From Histomonas meleagridis (Eukaryota > Parabasalia > Tritrichomonadida > Dientamoebidae), in assembly GCA_020186115.1 (NCBI GenBank), contig WSYJ01000063.1, positions 269,512-333,511 of the forward strand: a stretch of 64,000 nucleotides of DNA, written 5' to 3'. Below are positions 32,369 to 41,801 of this stretch, one piece after another. The translations under genes and the position numbers were made by a program. The notes under the pieces were generated by a model that was given only the letters and a program-made list of their open reading frames with translations, was not told where the DNA came from and did no database searches. How positions within the stretch are numbered: the first letter of the stretch is position 1; every line of letters begins with the position of its first letter.

Positions 32369-34474
32369 CTAAGTTTTAGAATCAGAAAAATCTTTTCTGT
32401 TCTTTCTTTTGTCGAATATTGCAACTCCAATATAAACACCTATAACAATACATACTGCAATCATTGATATAATCACTTTTACAGTTGTAGATAAACCTTT
32501 TTTTCCATTAAAAGCTTCATTTGTAATTTTTAACCAAGTAACATCCATAGCAGGCATACTCAGTGTCAATGTAGTATCTGTTTGATTTTTAATTGTAGAA
32601 GAACCGGTAATTATTTGAATATCTGAAGTAGTACTAGGTTTAAAGAAAGTACATTCTTTTGAATCAAATTGCCAAACATTCACAACTAAAACATAATCAT
32701 AACCATCATAATTAAAGAATCTTACACCACATTCTCTACCATCAATAATTTCTCTCGGAAAAGTTGGTTGAGCGTAACCAGGATCTATATCATTACCTGA
32801 TATAATAATAGGTATATAATTATTCATTAATTCATTTGCAACTTTCTTTAATTTTTCCCATTCATTTTGCCAAGGTTGATGTGGTCCACAAAAAGTAGAA
32901 CCAAAATCATAATAAATAAGTCCATTAGCTCCACCTACAATCATTTGATAAGTCATTTGACGTAATTGATCATAAGTAGGTGGAAGTTCATTTGCATGTT
33001 TTACATTATCATAATATTTCCAACTAAAGAATTGAGGAATTCCCCAATGAGCTCGATTATTTATAACAGCATTACGACTTTGATAAGAAACTATATAAAC
33101 GGCATTAAATTGATCAAAATTTTGTACTGGATAAATATCACTACCAAAACAATCTATACCTTCTTTAAGATAAGGTAAATCTAATCTATGATTAGCAGCA
33201 ATTGCTGTATATACTGGATGATTTGGATCTGCTTCACGTAATGCTATAAGATTTTCATGTAATGATGGTACTGCTTCTATTGTAGGTTCATCTAGATGAT
33301 AATATGCAAATAAACCTGGTGAATCTTTAACTGTTTTTGCATAATTTGAAAGTTTTTGAGCAAGTTCTTTACGTTCTGTTGCATTATTATATGAGACTTT
33401 ACCTCCTGTACCTATATCTATAACTCGAATTTTACCATGAGTAATATTATATACTCGTTCTATTGCTGCTTTACTACCTCCTCCACCAATAATTAAATTA
33501 AATGGACTATCATCAGATGCTATATAATCTCGAATTATTTCTTCCGAATAACCACAATAATAATATAATCCAAGTGGAAAGAATACTTTTCCATGATCAA
33601 TTGTACGCATTTTATCATCAATAAAAATCGCATAATCACGTTTTTCTGATAAAATATGAATATGTGTTTGTATATGTTCATCGGTATTACAGAAAAGATT
33701 ATGTAATGTAACACTAATGTTATAATATCCTGGTGTTAAAAGTTTAGGATCTAAGACAAAATTAGCATATATGTTTTCGATATTACGCTTAATTGTAAAT
33801 TTGGTAAGTGTTAGTTCTTTGCGACCAGTTTCTTGATTAATAAAATCAACATCAAATGATAAATCTTCGCCATTTTCCCAATGTGTATTTTTAACTCCAA
33901 GATCAACAATTACATTAGTTTTGTCTTTATATGCTTCTTGACGCCAACATGTAACATCCGCTGATTTCAGTAATGAAGTATAAACAGGTGTCAATGTAAT
34001 GTCATCAATCCAATATTCACCAGTACCTTTATCACGAAGACCAAAACCAACTACACATGGCCGTGTGGAATTTATTGGTTCTAATGAGATTCTTTCAATA
34101 TAATACCATTGATCATTGCAATTGTTATTAGAACATGAAGAATTTTGAGTGTTAAAAGCATAAATACCAGATGCGTATGGACTCCAGTTCTCTGCATAAA
34201 CTAATAATTGTGATGTACAATCTTTCATTCTAATCCAAGCTGAAAGCTTATAATAAAATCCGTTTTCTAACGGTTCTGAACCCTGATACGCTAAAGAATT
34301 TCGTTCACCTGATGTATCATGACAATGGATTGAATATTTACCAGAATGTGAAACTTCTGATGTTACAGTACATGTATTGTCATTAAAGCCCCAATTCGAT
34401 AGCCCTGTTTCAAATGATGGGTTTATAACATAGTTTGATTTGAGGTCAATGCAAAGAGCATAGAAAAGGATCAT
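32369..34474 (-). CDS. membrane-anchored glycoside hydrolase with N-terminal carbohydrate-binding module
   Basis: 701 residues from an ATG at 34474. A short hydrophobic start is followed by a jelly-roll binding module of CBM4/9 type (NPSFETGLSNWGF, then YWIDDITLTPVY near 155). The middle is a TIM-barrel-like domain with FPLGLYYYCGYSEE, FAYYHLDEPT (Glu in the position of an acid/base), CFGSDIYPVQ and GLIYYDFGSTF. A beta-sandwich (YDYVLVVNVWQF) precedes one membrane helix (IISMIAVCIVIGVYIGVAIF) and a basic cytoplasmic tail. It is therefore an ectoenzyme of the plasma membrane or a lysosomal membrane, likely cutting host or bacterial glycans. I cannot fix the GH family. Such enzymes are often bacterial in origin in trichomonads. 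Confidence 0.65.
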   Translation of the reverse strand: MILFYALCIDLKSNYVINPSFETGLSNWGFNDNTCTVTSEVSHSGKYSIHCHDTSGERNSLAYQGSEPLENGFYYKLSAWIRMKDCTSQLLVYAENWSPYASGIYAFNTQNSSCSNNNCNDQWYYIERISLEPINSTRPCVVGFGLRDKGTGEYWIDDITLTPVYTSLLKSADVTCWRQEAYKDKTNVIVDLGVKNTHWENGEDLSFDVDFINQETGRKELTLTKFTIKRNIENIYANFVLDPKLLTPGYYNISVTLHNLFCNTDEHIQTHIHILSEKRDYAIFIDDKMRTIDHGKVFFPLGLYYYCGYSEEIIRDYIASDDSPFNLIIGGGGSKAAIERVYNITHGKIRVIDIGTGGKVSYNNATERKELAQKLSNYAKTVKDSPGLFAYYHLDEPTIEAVPSLHENLIALREADPNHPVYTAIAANHRLDLPYLKEGIDCFGSDIYPVQNFDQFNAVYIVSYQSRNAVINNRAHWGIPQFFSWKYYDNVKHANELPPTYDQLRQMTYQMIVGGANGLIYYDFGSTFCGPHQPWQNEWEKLKKVANELMNNYIPIIISGNDIDPGYAQPTFPREIIDGRECGVRFFNYDGYDYVLVVNVWQFDSKECTFFKPSTTSDIQIITGSSTIKNQTDTTLTLSMPAMDVTWLKITNEAFNGKKGLSTTVKVIISMIAVCIVIGVYIGVAIFDKRKNRKDFSDSKT

Positions 34475-34656
34475 AATTGGAATGTAGAAAAAGGTTAACC
34501 GTTTTCAAATGAACGTTCAGATATCTGAAAATTAAAATTTGTATAGAGTTTTCACGAGAAAAACCCCGTTAAATCAAACCAACTTATATAATAACAACAA
34601 AAATTTTTCAATACTGATAGTTTTAAAATTGAATGAAAATGTAATTTACCAATATT
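34475..34656. other. non-coding leader of the glycoside hydrolase gene
   Basis: About 180 nt, AT-rich, between the hydrolase ATG and the left arm of the inverted repeat. No clear promoter motif. Confidence 0.4.
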
Positions 34657-34852
34657 GGTGATTGATGAGTCCTATTCATTTTAAGATCAAAAAAATGAGT
34701 TTTTTGATATTTTAAAATTATAATTAACGTTTTATATCTGATTAATGCTAAAATTTTTAGCATCCCATTATTTTTGATTTTCGAGATAAATAAGTTTAAA
34801 AGTGTAACTTGCGATCAAAATGCATAGAAAATACTTCAAAAGTTCAAATTCT
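34657..34852 (+). repeat. inverted repeat, left arm
   Basis: About 195 nt that recurs in reverse complement at about 35632-35850. Shared landmarks are ATCAAAAAAATGAGTTTTTT and GATCAAAATGCATAGAAAA. The arms are diverged and the right one has extra sequence. Together they enclose about 780 nt and look like the ends of a small non-autonomous or decayed DNA element. A short palindrome GCTAAAATTTTTAGC sits at about 34747 in this arm. Confidence 0.65.
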
Positions 34853-34935
34853 CTTATTAAAACAGTTATACCATTATAACTACCATTAAGGAACTTTTCA
34901 TCATTGGAGATAATCGCTTGGTGTCCGGTCGTCAT
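34849..34935 (-). pseudogene. fragment of a KilA-N gene (N-terminus only)
   Basis: The 29-residue stretch starting MTTGHQAIISNDEKF and ending ITVLIRE matches the start of the KilA-N genes at 56517 (QQIIISNNEKF, ISVLIREKDGF) and 43762. Homology stops exactly where the left inverted-repeat arm begins, so the gene was cut there by insertion or recombination. Confidence 0.6.
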
Positions 34936-34993
34936 TGATCTTTTATAGAGATAAAAAAATAATATCAATATCCAAAAACTCGAGTTTAAAAAT

Positions 34994-35167
34994 ATGGGAT
35001 TTGATGGAACAGAAAAAGATGATGAAAATGATGTTGAATTTGTTCTTTCAGATGAAAATTTAGAAAGCAGTGATGAATATAGTGAAAAGAGTAATGATGA
35101 TATAGATGATAATGAATTTATTCAAAAATATATGGAAGAAGAAGAAATCGAAAAAGAAGAACAATAA
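34994..35167 (+). CDS. small very acidic orphan ORF
   Basis: 57 residues, ATG at 34994, between the inverted-repeat arms. The composition is dominated by Asp, Glu, Ser and Asn (for example EFVLSDENLESSDEYSE and YMEEEEIEKEEQ). Acidic leaders like this occur at the N-termini of piggyBac-type transposases, so it may be a residual exon of the element that owned the arms; this is inference only. No downstream catalytic domain remains. The following 35168-35630 is AT-rich with no pattern. Confidence 0.35.
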   Translation: MGFDGTEKDDENDVEFVLSDENLESSDEYSEKSNDDIDDNEFIQKYMEEEEIEKEEQ

Positions 35168-35631
35168 AAAAAATTTAACCAAAAGCAATATTATTATCGA
35201 ATCAAATGAATATTGCAAAATCTATAATAATTTTATGAGATTTATGTTAAAATAAATAAAAAGGAAAGAGTAATATCAAAAAATTTTAAATGCATTGAAA
35301 AAATACATCAAAAAAATTTAATTCGAAACGAACATATTTCATATAATTTCAGAAAAATAAAATTTATAATGAATAGAGAGCAATGGATATAAAAGATAAA
35401 ATGAAATAAATTACATTAAACTATTTAATGGAACAATAAAAATAATGTAATAGAGAGATATTGGAAATATAAAGATAAAAATTTCAAATGTAAATTACGA
35501 AACCATTACGAATAATATTAGTATTTAACTCATCATTTATAATTTACATATTTATTCAATTCATTTAATTATTAATAAATCAAATTAAATTTATAGAATT
35601 ACGAGATAAATATGTTTATAAACCGATTTTC

Positions 35632-35850
35632 TTATTTGAACTTTTGAGATTTTTTCTATGCATTTTGATCGTAAGTTGCACTTTTAAACATATTTATTAC
35701 AAAAACAAAAAATAATAACATATGTTATTATATAACAATATTTTTTGTTTAAAATATTGAGCAACAATCAGATACAAAACGTTGATTATAATCTCAAAAT
35801 ATCAAAAAACTCATTTTTTGATCTTAAAATCAATAGAACTCACCAATTAT
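35632..35850 (-). repeat. inverted repeat, right arm
   Basis: Reverse-complement partner of 34657-34852, with an AT-rich insertion around 35700-35755. It is followed directly by copy 2 of the direct repeat first seen next to the transposase. Confidence 0.65.
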
Positions 35851-35871
35851 CACATATAAATTTGAATTACT

Positions 35872-36056
35872 CATATAATTATTCGTATAATACAATGTTT
35901 AAAAATGTAATAGAACGAATTTTTGATTTTATTGCATTATGAAATTAAATATCTACGACATTTTTTCAAAAATTGTAATATTTTAAGAATTAATAAATAC
36001 ATCAATATATAAAAATGTTACAATATTTCAAACTTAGATAATAAACAGTATCAAGA
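35872..36056 (+). repeat. direct repeat, copy 2
   Basis: Same orientation copy of 32031-32208, diverged by scattered substitutions and small indels. It ends about 15 nt before the T-shaped hairpin at 36071. Confidence 0.7.
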
Positions 36057-36070
36057 TTTACTGAGAGTAG

Positions 36071-36163
36071 CATAGAAAAGTTGTGATTTTTGGTCCCTAA
36101 CGGGATACAAAAATCACAACTTTTGAAAAATAACCGCCGCGAAGCGGCGGTTATTTTTCTATG
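36071..36163. repeat. three-way (T-shaped) hairpin
   Basis: An outer stem CATAG (36071-36075) pairs with CTATG (36159-36163). Inside it lie two perfect hairpins. The first is a 17-bp stem, 36076-36092 with 36108-36124, whose loop carries a further TCCC/GGGA stem. The second is a 16-bp stem, 36125-36140 with 36144-36159, GC-rich at the top (CCGCCGC GAA GCGGCGG). C36159 can pair in either the outer stem or the second hairpin. The layout of two arms on one stem is like the terminal hairpins of some linear single-stranded or protein-primed genomes. It lies at the boundary between host-like DNA and the virus-like element, so it may be an element end or a replication site. Confidence 0.75.
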
Positions 36164-36431
36164 ATTGCGTGTGTATATCAAGATTTTGATGTTTCTCGGC
36201 CCTATTGAAAAGTATTCAATTCCAAAATATCTAACCATTTTTGCGGTTTTTTCCCCTCAAATCAACTGTAAATTAGTTCCGAGGCCCTATTCAATTTCAA
36301 TACTTTCGGTTTTGTAGATAATTTTCAATAGATTGTCGACGGTTATTTTTAATTGTGACAAAATTCCAAAAAAAAAAATTAATCTTTATGTTGATTATTT
36401 TTGTTTCATTTTTTTACTGTTTTCTTCATCA

Positions 36432-37755
36432 ATGAATCTCAAGAAAAAAGAAAATAAAATTCCACTTCCGGATCAAAAAAAAGAACTGGATCAAACTTTT
36501 GATTATGAAGCTTACGTTAAAAAAAAAGAGTTAAAAAGAAAAGATGATGAATTATTGATCGGTGTGTTACAAAGTCAAGGAAACAATTCATTTTTTTTTG
36601 TTCGATAGTCAAGAGTTTTTTTCTTTCAACTAGTAGTCAAGAATTTTTGCCTTTTTTTGATAGTCAATTTTTACCACAAAATAATAGTCAATTAATTTCT
36701 CAAAATAATAGTCGAATAATTTCCTGAAACAATAGTCAAATATTATCGCAAAACAATAGTCAATTATCGCAGAATAGTATTTCTAGTCTTTCACAAGGAG
36801 CAATATGAGGTACAAATGATGAAAATGATCAAAAATTTGAAGTTGATCGAATTGTGGCAACTTCAAATTTAACAAATTGTATTTATGAAATTTTTTGTTA
36901 TCTACATAATTTATACTTAAGAAATAATATGGATTTATATCAACAAATTATTAATGAATTATTCTATTTGAAAATAGTAAATGAAAATGATTTATTTTAC
37001 CTCAAGATCATGAATCAAGAAATTACAAAAGAAGAAAGTGAAATATTTTCAGATCTTTGTGTAGAAATGCTTGAAACATTTCCTAAAGATAGAAGTGAAT
37101 ATAAAAAAAATTAATTAAAGAATGGAGAGTATATCAACATTGTCATGATCGAAATGCACCATTTAATCAATCACAAGAAACTAGATTAAGAATCACACAT
37201 GGCGATCATATGGTTTCACAAATTACAGAAGGATTTATTAATTTTAAAGTTAAATTAACAATTCAATTGAGAACACAAATACCAGATTTTCAAGATGATA
37301 TCCATTTAATTAAATTATTTGTCGGATTTAAGAGTTCAAATCAATTATCAGAACAATTACAAATTATGTCAAATAATATATCAGCAGGTCATCAACAAAA
37401 TGAATGTTGTCGTGAAGGTTATTGTTATCCTACAATTAAACCATATTCTGAAAAGAAAACACTTAAATATACACATTCATTATATGAAAATGTATCAAAT
37501 TATTCTCAATCAGTTTGTGGTACATATGTAAATTTAGTTGATATCGCAGATGGAAAACCACATGATATAGAATTTGAAATGAATTTACCATTCGAAGATA
37601 TTTTAGCTTTACAAGCATTTGATTTATATCCTAATCGATTATTTAAAGATATAGAATTAAAATTTTATGTTAAACCAACAAATTTAGTATGGTGTTTAGT
37701 AGTTTTCGACAACAACAAATTAATGATACCAAGAGAGAAAAAGATGATGAGCTAG
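36432..37755 (+). pseudogene. double-jelly-roll capsid-like gene, broken, of a second capsid lineage
   Basis: An N-terminal charged segment (ATG 36432) is followed by a Gln/Asn/Ser-rich repeat zone (QNNSQ-type, with in-frame TGA at about 36724 and 36807). A helical part and then a beta-rich part follow after a frame change in an A8 run at about 37103. The beta part contains LFVGFKSSNQLSEQLQI, VCGTYVNLVDI and DIELKFYVKPTNLVW. These parallel in order and spacing YYVGYKCSADAIDQYRV, VSGVYCDFSAI and the strands of the capsid gene at 39188. I therefore read it as the first jelly roll of a different major capsid protein. Homology ends near 37690, where another frame takes over. The call is by pattern, so moderate. 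Confidence 0.45.
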
Positions 37756-39146
37756 CACGTAAGAAGTATCTTGATGAACAAGAACAAAAGATGAAAAAGG
37801 CGACTAAAGAAGCTGAGCAAAAATATAATGAAGAACAGAAGCAGCGCAAGATTATGGAAAAACATATTGAAGAACAAGAAAAACAGTTGCGGAAAGCTGA
37901 ACAAGAAAAAGAAGAAGCTAATCGTTTCACAGATACATACCGTGAAATGACGAAGAAGTACGCAGGATTGAAGAATACTTTTGATTTGAATGAGCTGAAA
38001 AGTAAACGTGATTTCATGAAAGCTGCAATTGCTGAAAAGGAGATGAACATTCAACAACAACAAGCAGAAATAGATCAAAGTCAAGTTAAAAAAGAAATTG
38101 ATTCATTAACGGCGAAAAATAAGATGCTGGATGAAAGACAAAAACAAGTACAAGAACTAGCGAAAAAATATCAAGATGAAACAGGTTTGACTAAATTAGT
38201 TAAAGCACAGCATGAAAATAATCTAAAAACATACCAAACTAAAGTTGCTGAACAACGTTTAAAAGTATTGGAAAAAAATTATAACTCAAAAGCTCAATAT
38301 CAAGCAGCTTTATAAAAAGAAGATATGGATAAGATAAATGAAGCAGAAAAAAATAAAATTACTGCTGCTATTCAAGAAAACATTAGATTAGAGCAATCGA
38401 TAAGAGGAAAAGAGCTTGACCAAAAGTTATATAATGAACAACGACAATTACTTGAAAAAGAAATGATGCGAAAAATACATTCAAACGCTGTCTTAGATAA
38501 AATAACTGAAATTAATGGAAACAATGATTTTTCAGATCCAGGCGAAGATCTAAAAAAGGCAATTGTTGTTAATGTGGAAAAACAAATGGCTATTGAACGA
38601 AACAAACAATTAGAAGAAGCTAGAGCAAAACGTTCCGAATTATCAAAACAATTAGCAGAAACAGAAGCAGCAGCTAATTATTATATGACACCAGAATCAG
38701 TCGCCTTACAAAATAAAATTGTGGAAGAAGAAAAACAAACAATAATGGAGGATAAAAAAACTGAAGAATTAAAGAATTCATTAAAAGTAAAAGAAGAATT
38801 ATGGAAAAGTAGTGTTGCTCAGCAAAAAGCACAATATATGCTTGACAATAATGATGCGTCCATCGTCTCACAAGTTAAATACATGGAAGAACAATTAACA
38901 GAAGCAAGAAATAATTTAGCTAGTCACGCCGAAGCGTTACAATTAGTAAAGGCTTCAATTAATGAATAATATAAAATTGTGCCTCCACCAATATCAAATG
39001 AATCTCATATGAAAAATCCTAAATATCAGTATGCTGCATCAAATGATCCGTCAACATATAGTTTAGAATATTTACAATCACTTGATAAAGATCTTGCGGC
39101 TTTTATTGATATGAAGAGTAAACAAGAAGGAGCGGTGAATAATTGA
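37689..39146 (+). pseudogene. E1 long coiled-coil protein with two in-frame TAA codons
   Basis: One reading frame spans the interval, interrupted only by TAA at 38313-38315 and 38967-38969, and ends at TGA (39144-39146). It encodes a nearly continuous coiled coil rich in Lys, Glu and Gln (EEQEKQLRKAEQEKEEANRF, KRSELSKQLAETEAAANYY). A short Pro-containing end follows (KIVPPPISNESH, LQSLDKDLAAFIDM). The true start may be lost, because the frame begins inside the capsid-like gene before it. No counterpart is seen in E2 within the window. In a virion-forming element it might be a scaffold or tape-like protein, but that is speculation. Confidence 0.5.
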
Positions 39147-39187
39147 TAAAATAGATGTGATGATTTTATTTATTTTACCATTCAGAA

Positions 39188-40798
39188 ATGTTTGCGCCAC
39201 AGAATCAACAACCAAACGTTATTGACGCTATGTCAGGAAAATCACAGGATTGGTATAATGAAGTTGATGAAGCGGTTAAAGCTTCTGAAATCATTCCAGG
39301 TAATTATGAATACACTACAGCTACTTCTTACGGAAATGTTGGAGACATTAACGAAGGTGACACAACTTATGTCGATATTCTCACCGATAGGTTTAATATT
39401 ATTGGATTAGATAATAGTTATATTACTTTAGAACAAGAAGTTCCAATAACTGTTCCACCACAATCAAATCTTCTGTTTGAAGTATATTATGTTGGGTATA
39501 AGTGCTCTGCTGATGCTATTGATCAGTATAGAGTCTATTCAAATACGGATAAAATTCAAGACGTTCATAATGCCAGGTATGAGTGGTTTATGCTATACAA
39601 TTCATTATCCGATGAAGCTAAAGCAGGAAATGATTGTTTCGCGACTTCAGAAAAAATCCGTAATCATGATCCAATGGTTTCAGGAGTTTATTGTGACTTT
39701 AGTGCTATTACTGCATCTAAAAAAGTAATTGTTAAAATTCCTTTAAGAATTCCTATTAATTTATTTGTTTTATTATTTAATATGAGATATTATCCTAACT
39801 AAAGAGGAAAGCTTTCTCTTGAACTTATGCCATCATATCAAAATATAGTTATTGCGCTTGTATGTGATCACGAATCACTTGTAGCAGCAAAGTCAGTCGT
39901 CGAAGGTAATATTTTATGTGATCTTGGATTTAGAAACATTAATGAAACAGTTAAGAGTAACATTAAAGTCTCAGGATCAGGTACTTTAACTTACGCAACA
40001 ATGGATGTACCACAGCAATTTGTTTGTCATACACAAGTTACAAAAGATGTTAAAATTAAGCTTGCTACATATTTCTTAAAAATGGATGTGTTTAACGCAC
40101 TTGCTGCTAAATATATTCAAGTTCCAATGCTATTTCCAATACATGTTTGTCAGATAAGAGACTTCACACAACCATTAGGAAGCAATTTAACATCTGCTTC
40201 AACATCATTTAACATGACTGCAGCAATAGGATTAAAGCATTGTGATACTATGTTTACAGTATTTCGTCAATCACAATATTCAAGAACATGCTTATTAAAT
40301 CCACAAATAAGATATAGTTTTAATATTGATGGTGAAATTTATCCTAGAGAAGCTTATTAAACAGTTGATGATCCCAGGAATATTAATATGCTTTTGGATG
40401 CAGTAAATCTTAACGGAAGTTATTTAAGTTCTTTGTCAAAAGATCTTAGAACATCTGTTTAACCTTATTATTATAAAAATACTTATAACGCATCTGGTGT
40501 TAATACCCAATCAAGAGTTTGGCACGGTAAGGATAACAGTAATTTCTTCATAGGACTACCATTTGCTGAAGGCGAGGATTTCCAGGGAGGCATATCGACA
40601 ACAGGAACTGTTCAAATTGGATTATTCGGTGATCGATTGGCTGACACTTCTATGAAGGATGTAGCTTACATTGCTCCTACAGGAATCTACTTCGAAGACG
40701 CTTTATTGAAGGTCCGTAGTATGAAACCTGAAGGTCGCGCACAAATTGAAATCACCAACGCATCAATCGAGCAGATCATTATGGGAGCAGCTCGTTAA
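39188..40798 (+). pseudogene. E1 major capsid protein (double jelly roll), three in-frame TAA codons
   Basis: A single frame of about 536 codons from ATG 39188, interrupted by TAA at 39800, 40358 and 40460. The second half aligns with the E2 protein at 63011-64000: CDLGFRNINETV, KMDVFNALAAKYIQ, FPIHVCQIRDFTQ, HGKDNSNFFIGLPFAEGEDF and EITNASIEQ. The first half shows a beta-strand pattern with YYVGYKCSADA and KIPLRIPINLFVLLFNMRYY, as expected for an upright double jelly roll. Such proteins build the icosahedral shell of Polinton-type viruses. The TAA at 40460 stands where E2 has Gln (SIQPYYY). The family call rests on context (packaging ATPase, penton-like gene in E2) and strand pattern. Confidence 0.6.
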
Positions 40799-40810
40799 AA
40801 ATAAAGTGTT

Positions 40811-41128
40811 TTAATTGATATTTCTGTCTTCGCCTTCAACAATTGTAATTTCACTATTTCCGGGGTTATACATAAGAATAAATCTACCTTTTGCTGTATT
40901 GATTAATGGTTCTCTAATTTTGACATTAATATTATCATGAATGTCATATAATAATTTTAATCCGACACGTTTCGCTCGATTTAATAATTCTGGGCGAACA
41001 CTAATAACATATTTATATATCGTCAGATTATCAACATAAAAGAATATGTTTTCTATTAAAGGTAATTGTTTAGTAGTGATAACTTTATTTAATTTTAATT
41101 CTTTAATGAAGTCATAAACGTTAGTCAT
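40811..41128 (-). CDS. E1 conserved orphan, 105 residues
   Basis: ATG at 41128. It is clearly homologous to the gene at 57339-57644 in E2: FIKELKLNKVITTKQLP, LTIYKYVISV, VGLKL and KGRFILMYNPGNSEITI. It is small, basic, alpha/beta and soluble. It lies on the opposite strand between the capsid gene and a second conserved orphan. It has no stops although its neighbours do, so it may be the best preserved E1 gene. Function unknown. Confidence 0.7.
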   Translation of the reverse strand: MTNVYDFIKELKLNKVITTKQLPLIENIFFYVDNLTIYKYVISVRPELLNRAKRVGLKLLYDIHDNINVKIREPLINTAKGRFILMYNPGNSEITIVEGEDRNIN

Positions 41129-41165
41129 TTAATTAGTAATAAAAATATTTTTTTACAATAAATAA

Positions 41166-41732
41166 ATGTCGGTACCAAGAAGTAGTGTTCTCTCATGTTT
41201 GAAAGGATTTCTAGCAAAAGTCGGAACTAATCTTAATTCTCCAAAACAAAGTCAAAGTCAAAACGTTAATGTGATCGTTAATCCTTATGAAAGAGTTCCT
41301 GTTAGCTATCCGGATGTCAAACCAGTTTCGCCAGAAGAACCCGAAATTAAATAACGAAGTGTTGAAACTGCAAATGAAACTATAGCAAATCTTGAAAAAG
41401 TAATGAATGATAAAGATATGTTGATTCAAGCATTAGTATTATGTTTGGATATTGTAGAAAATAATCCTCTGATAGTTGATAAATATGTCATCGCTGAGGA
41501 AAATGAATTAGTAAAATTAATTCAACTATTATGTTATACGGAAGAAGTAGGATTACTTAAAGCAGATCAGAAAGCAGGCTGCTGCAGAAACAGTTCGTAT
41601 GATTATGTTTCGAAAATTTATGTTAAAAAAGATGGAAACACTTATAATTCGAAGTATAATTATTCCGATGTGTGTGAATTTCTTTCCGAAATAAGGATTT
41701 CAACTAAGTTTGTCAAGTCATCAAAAAAATAA
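41166..41732 (+). pseudogene. E1 conserved orphan, one in-frame TAA
   Basis: One frame from ATG 41166 with TAA at 41352-41354. It is homologous to 57676-58260 in E2: SSVLSCLKGFLAKV, NVNVIVNPYER, RSVETAN, DMLIQALVLCLDIVENNPLI, SYDYVSKIYVKKDGNTY. A Ser/Pro/Asn-rich N-terminus precedes a helical middle and a compact C-terminal part with a Cys pair (CCR). No family recognised. It sits directly upstream of the polymerase in both elements. Confidence 0.65.
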
Positions 41733-41801
41733 GTCATAAATAAGTAGATTCTAAACTAAGCTTAATTTTTTTAATCTATTTTTTTTCACAAATAATGAAG
41801 G

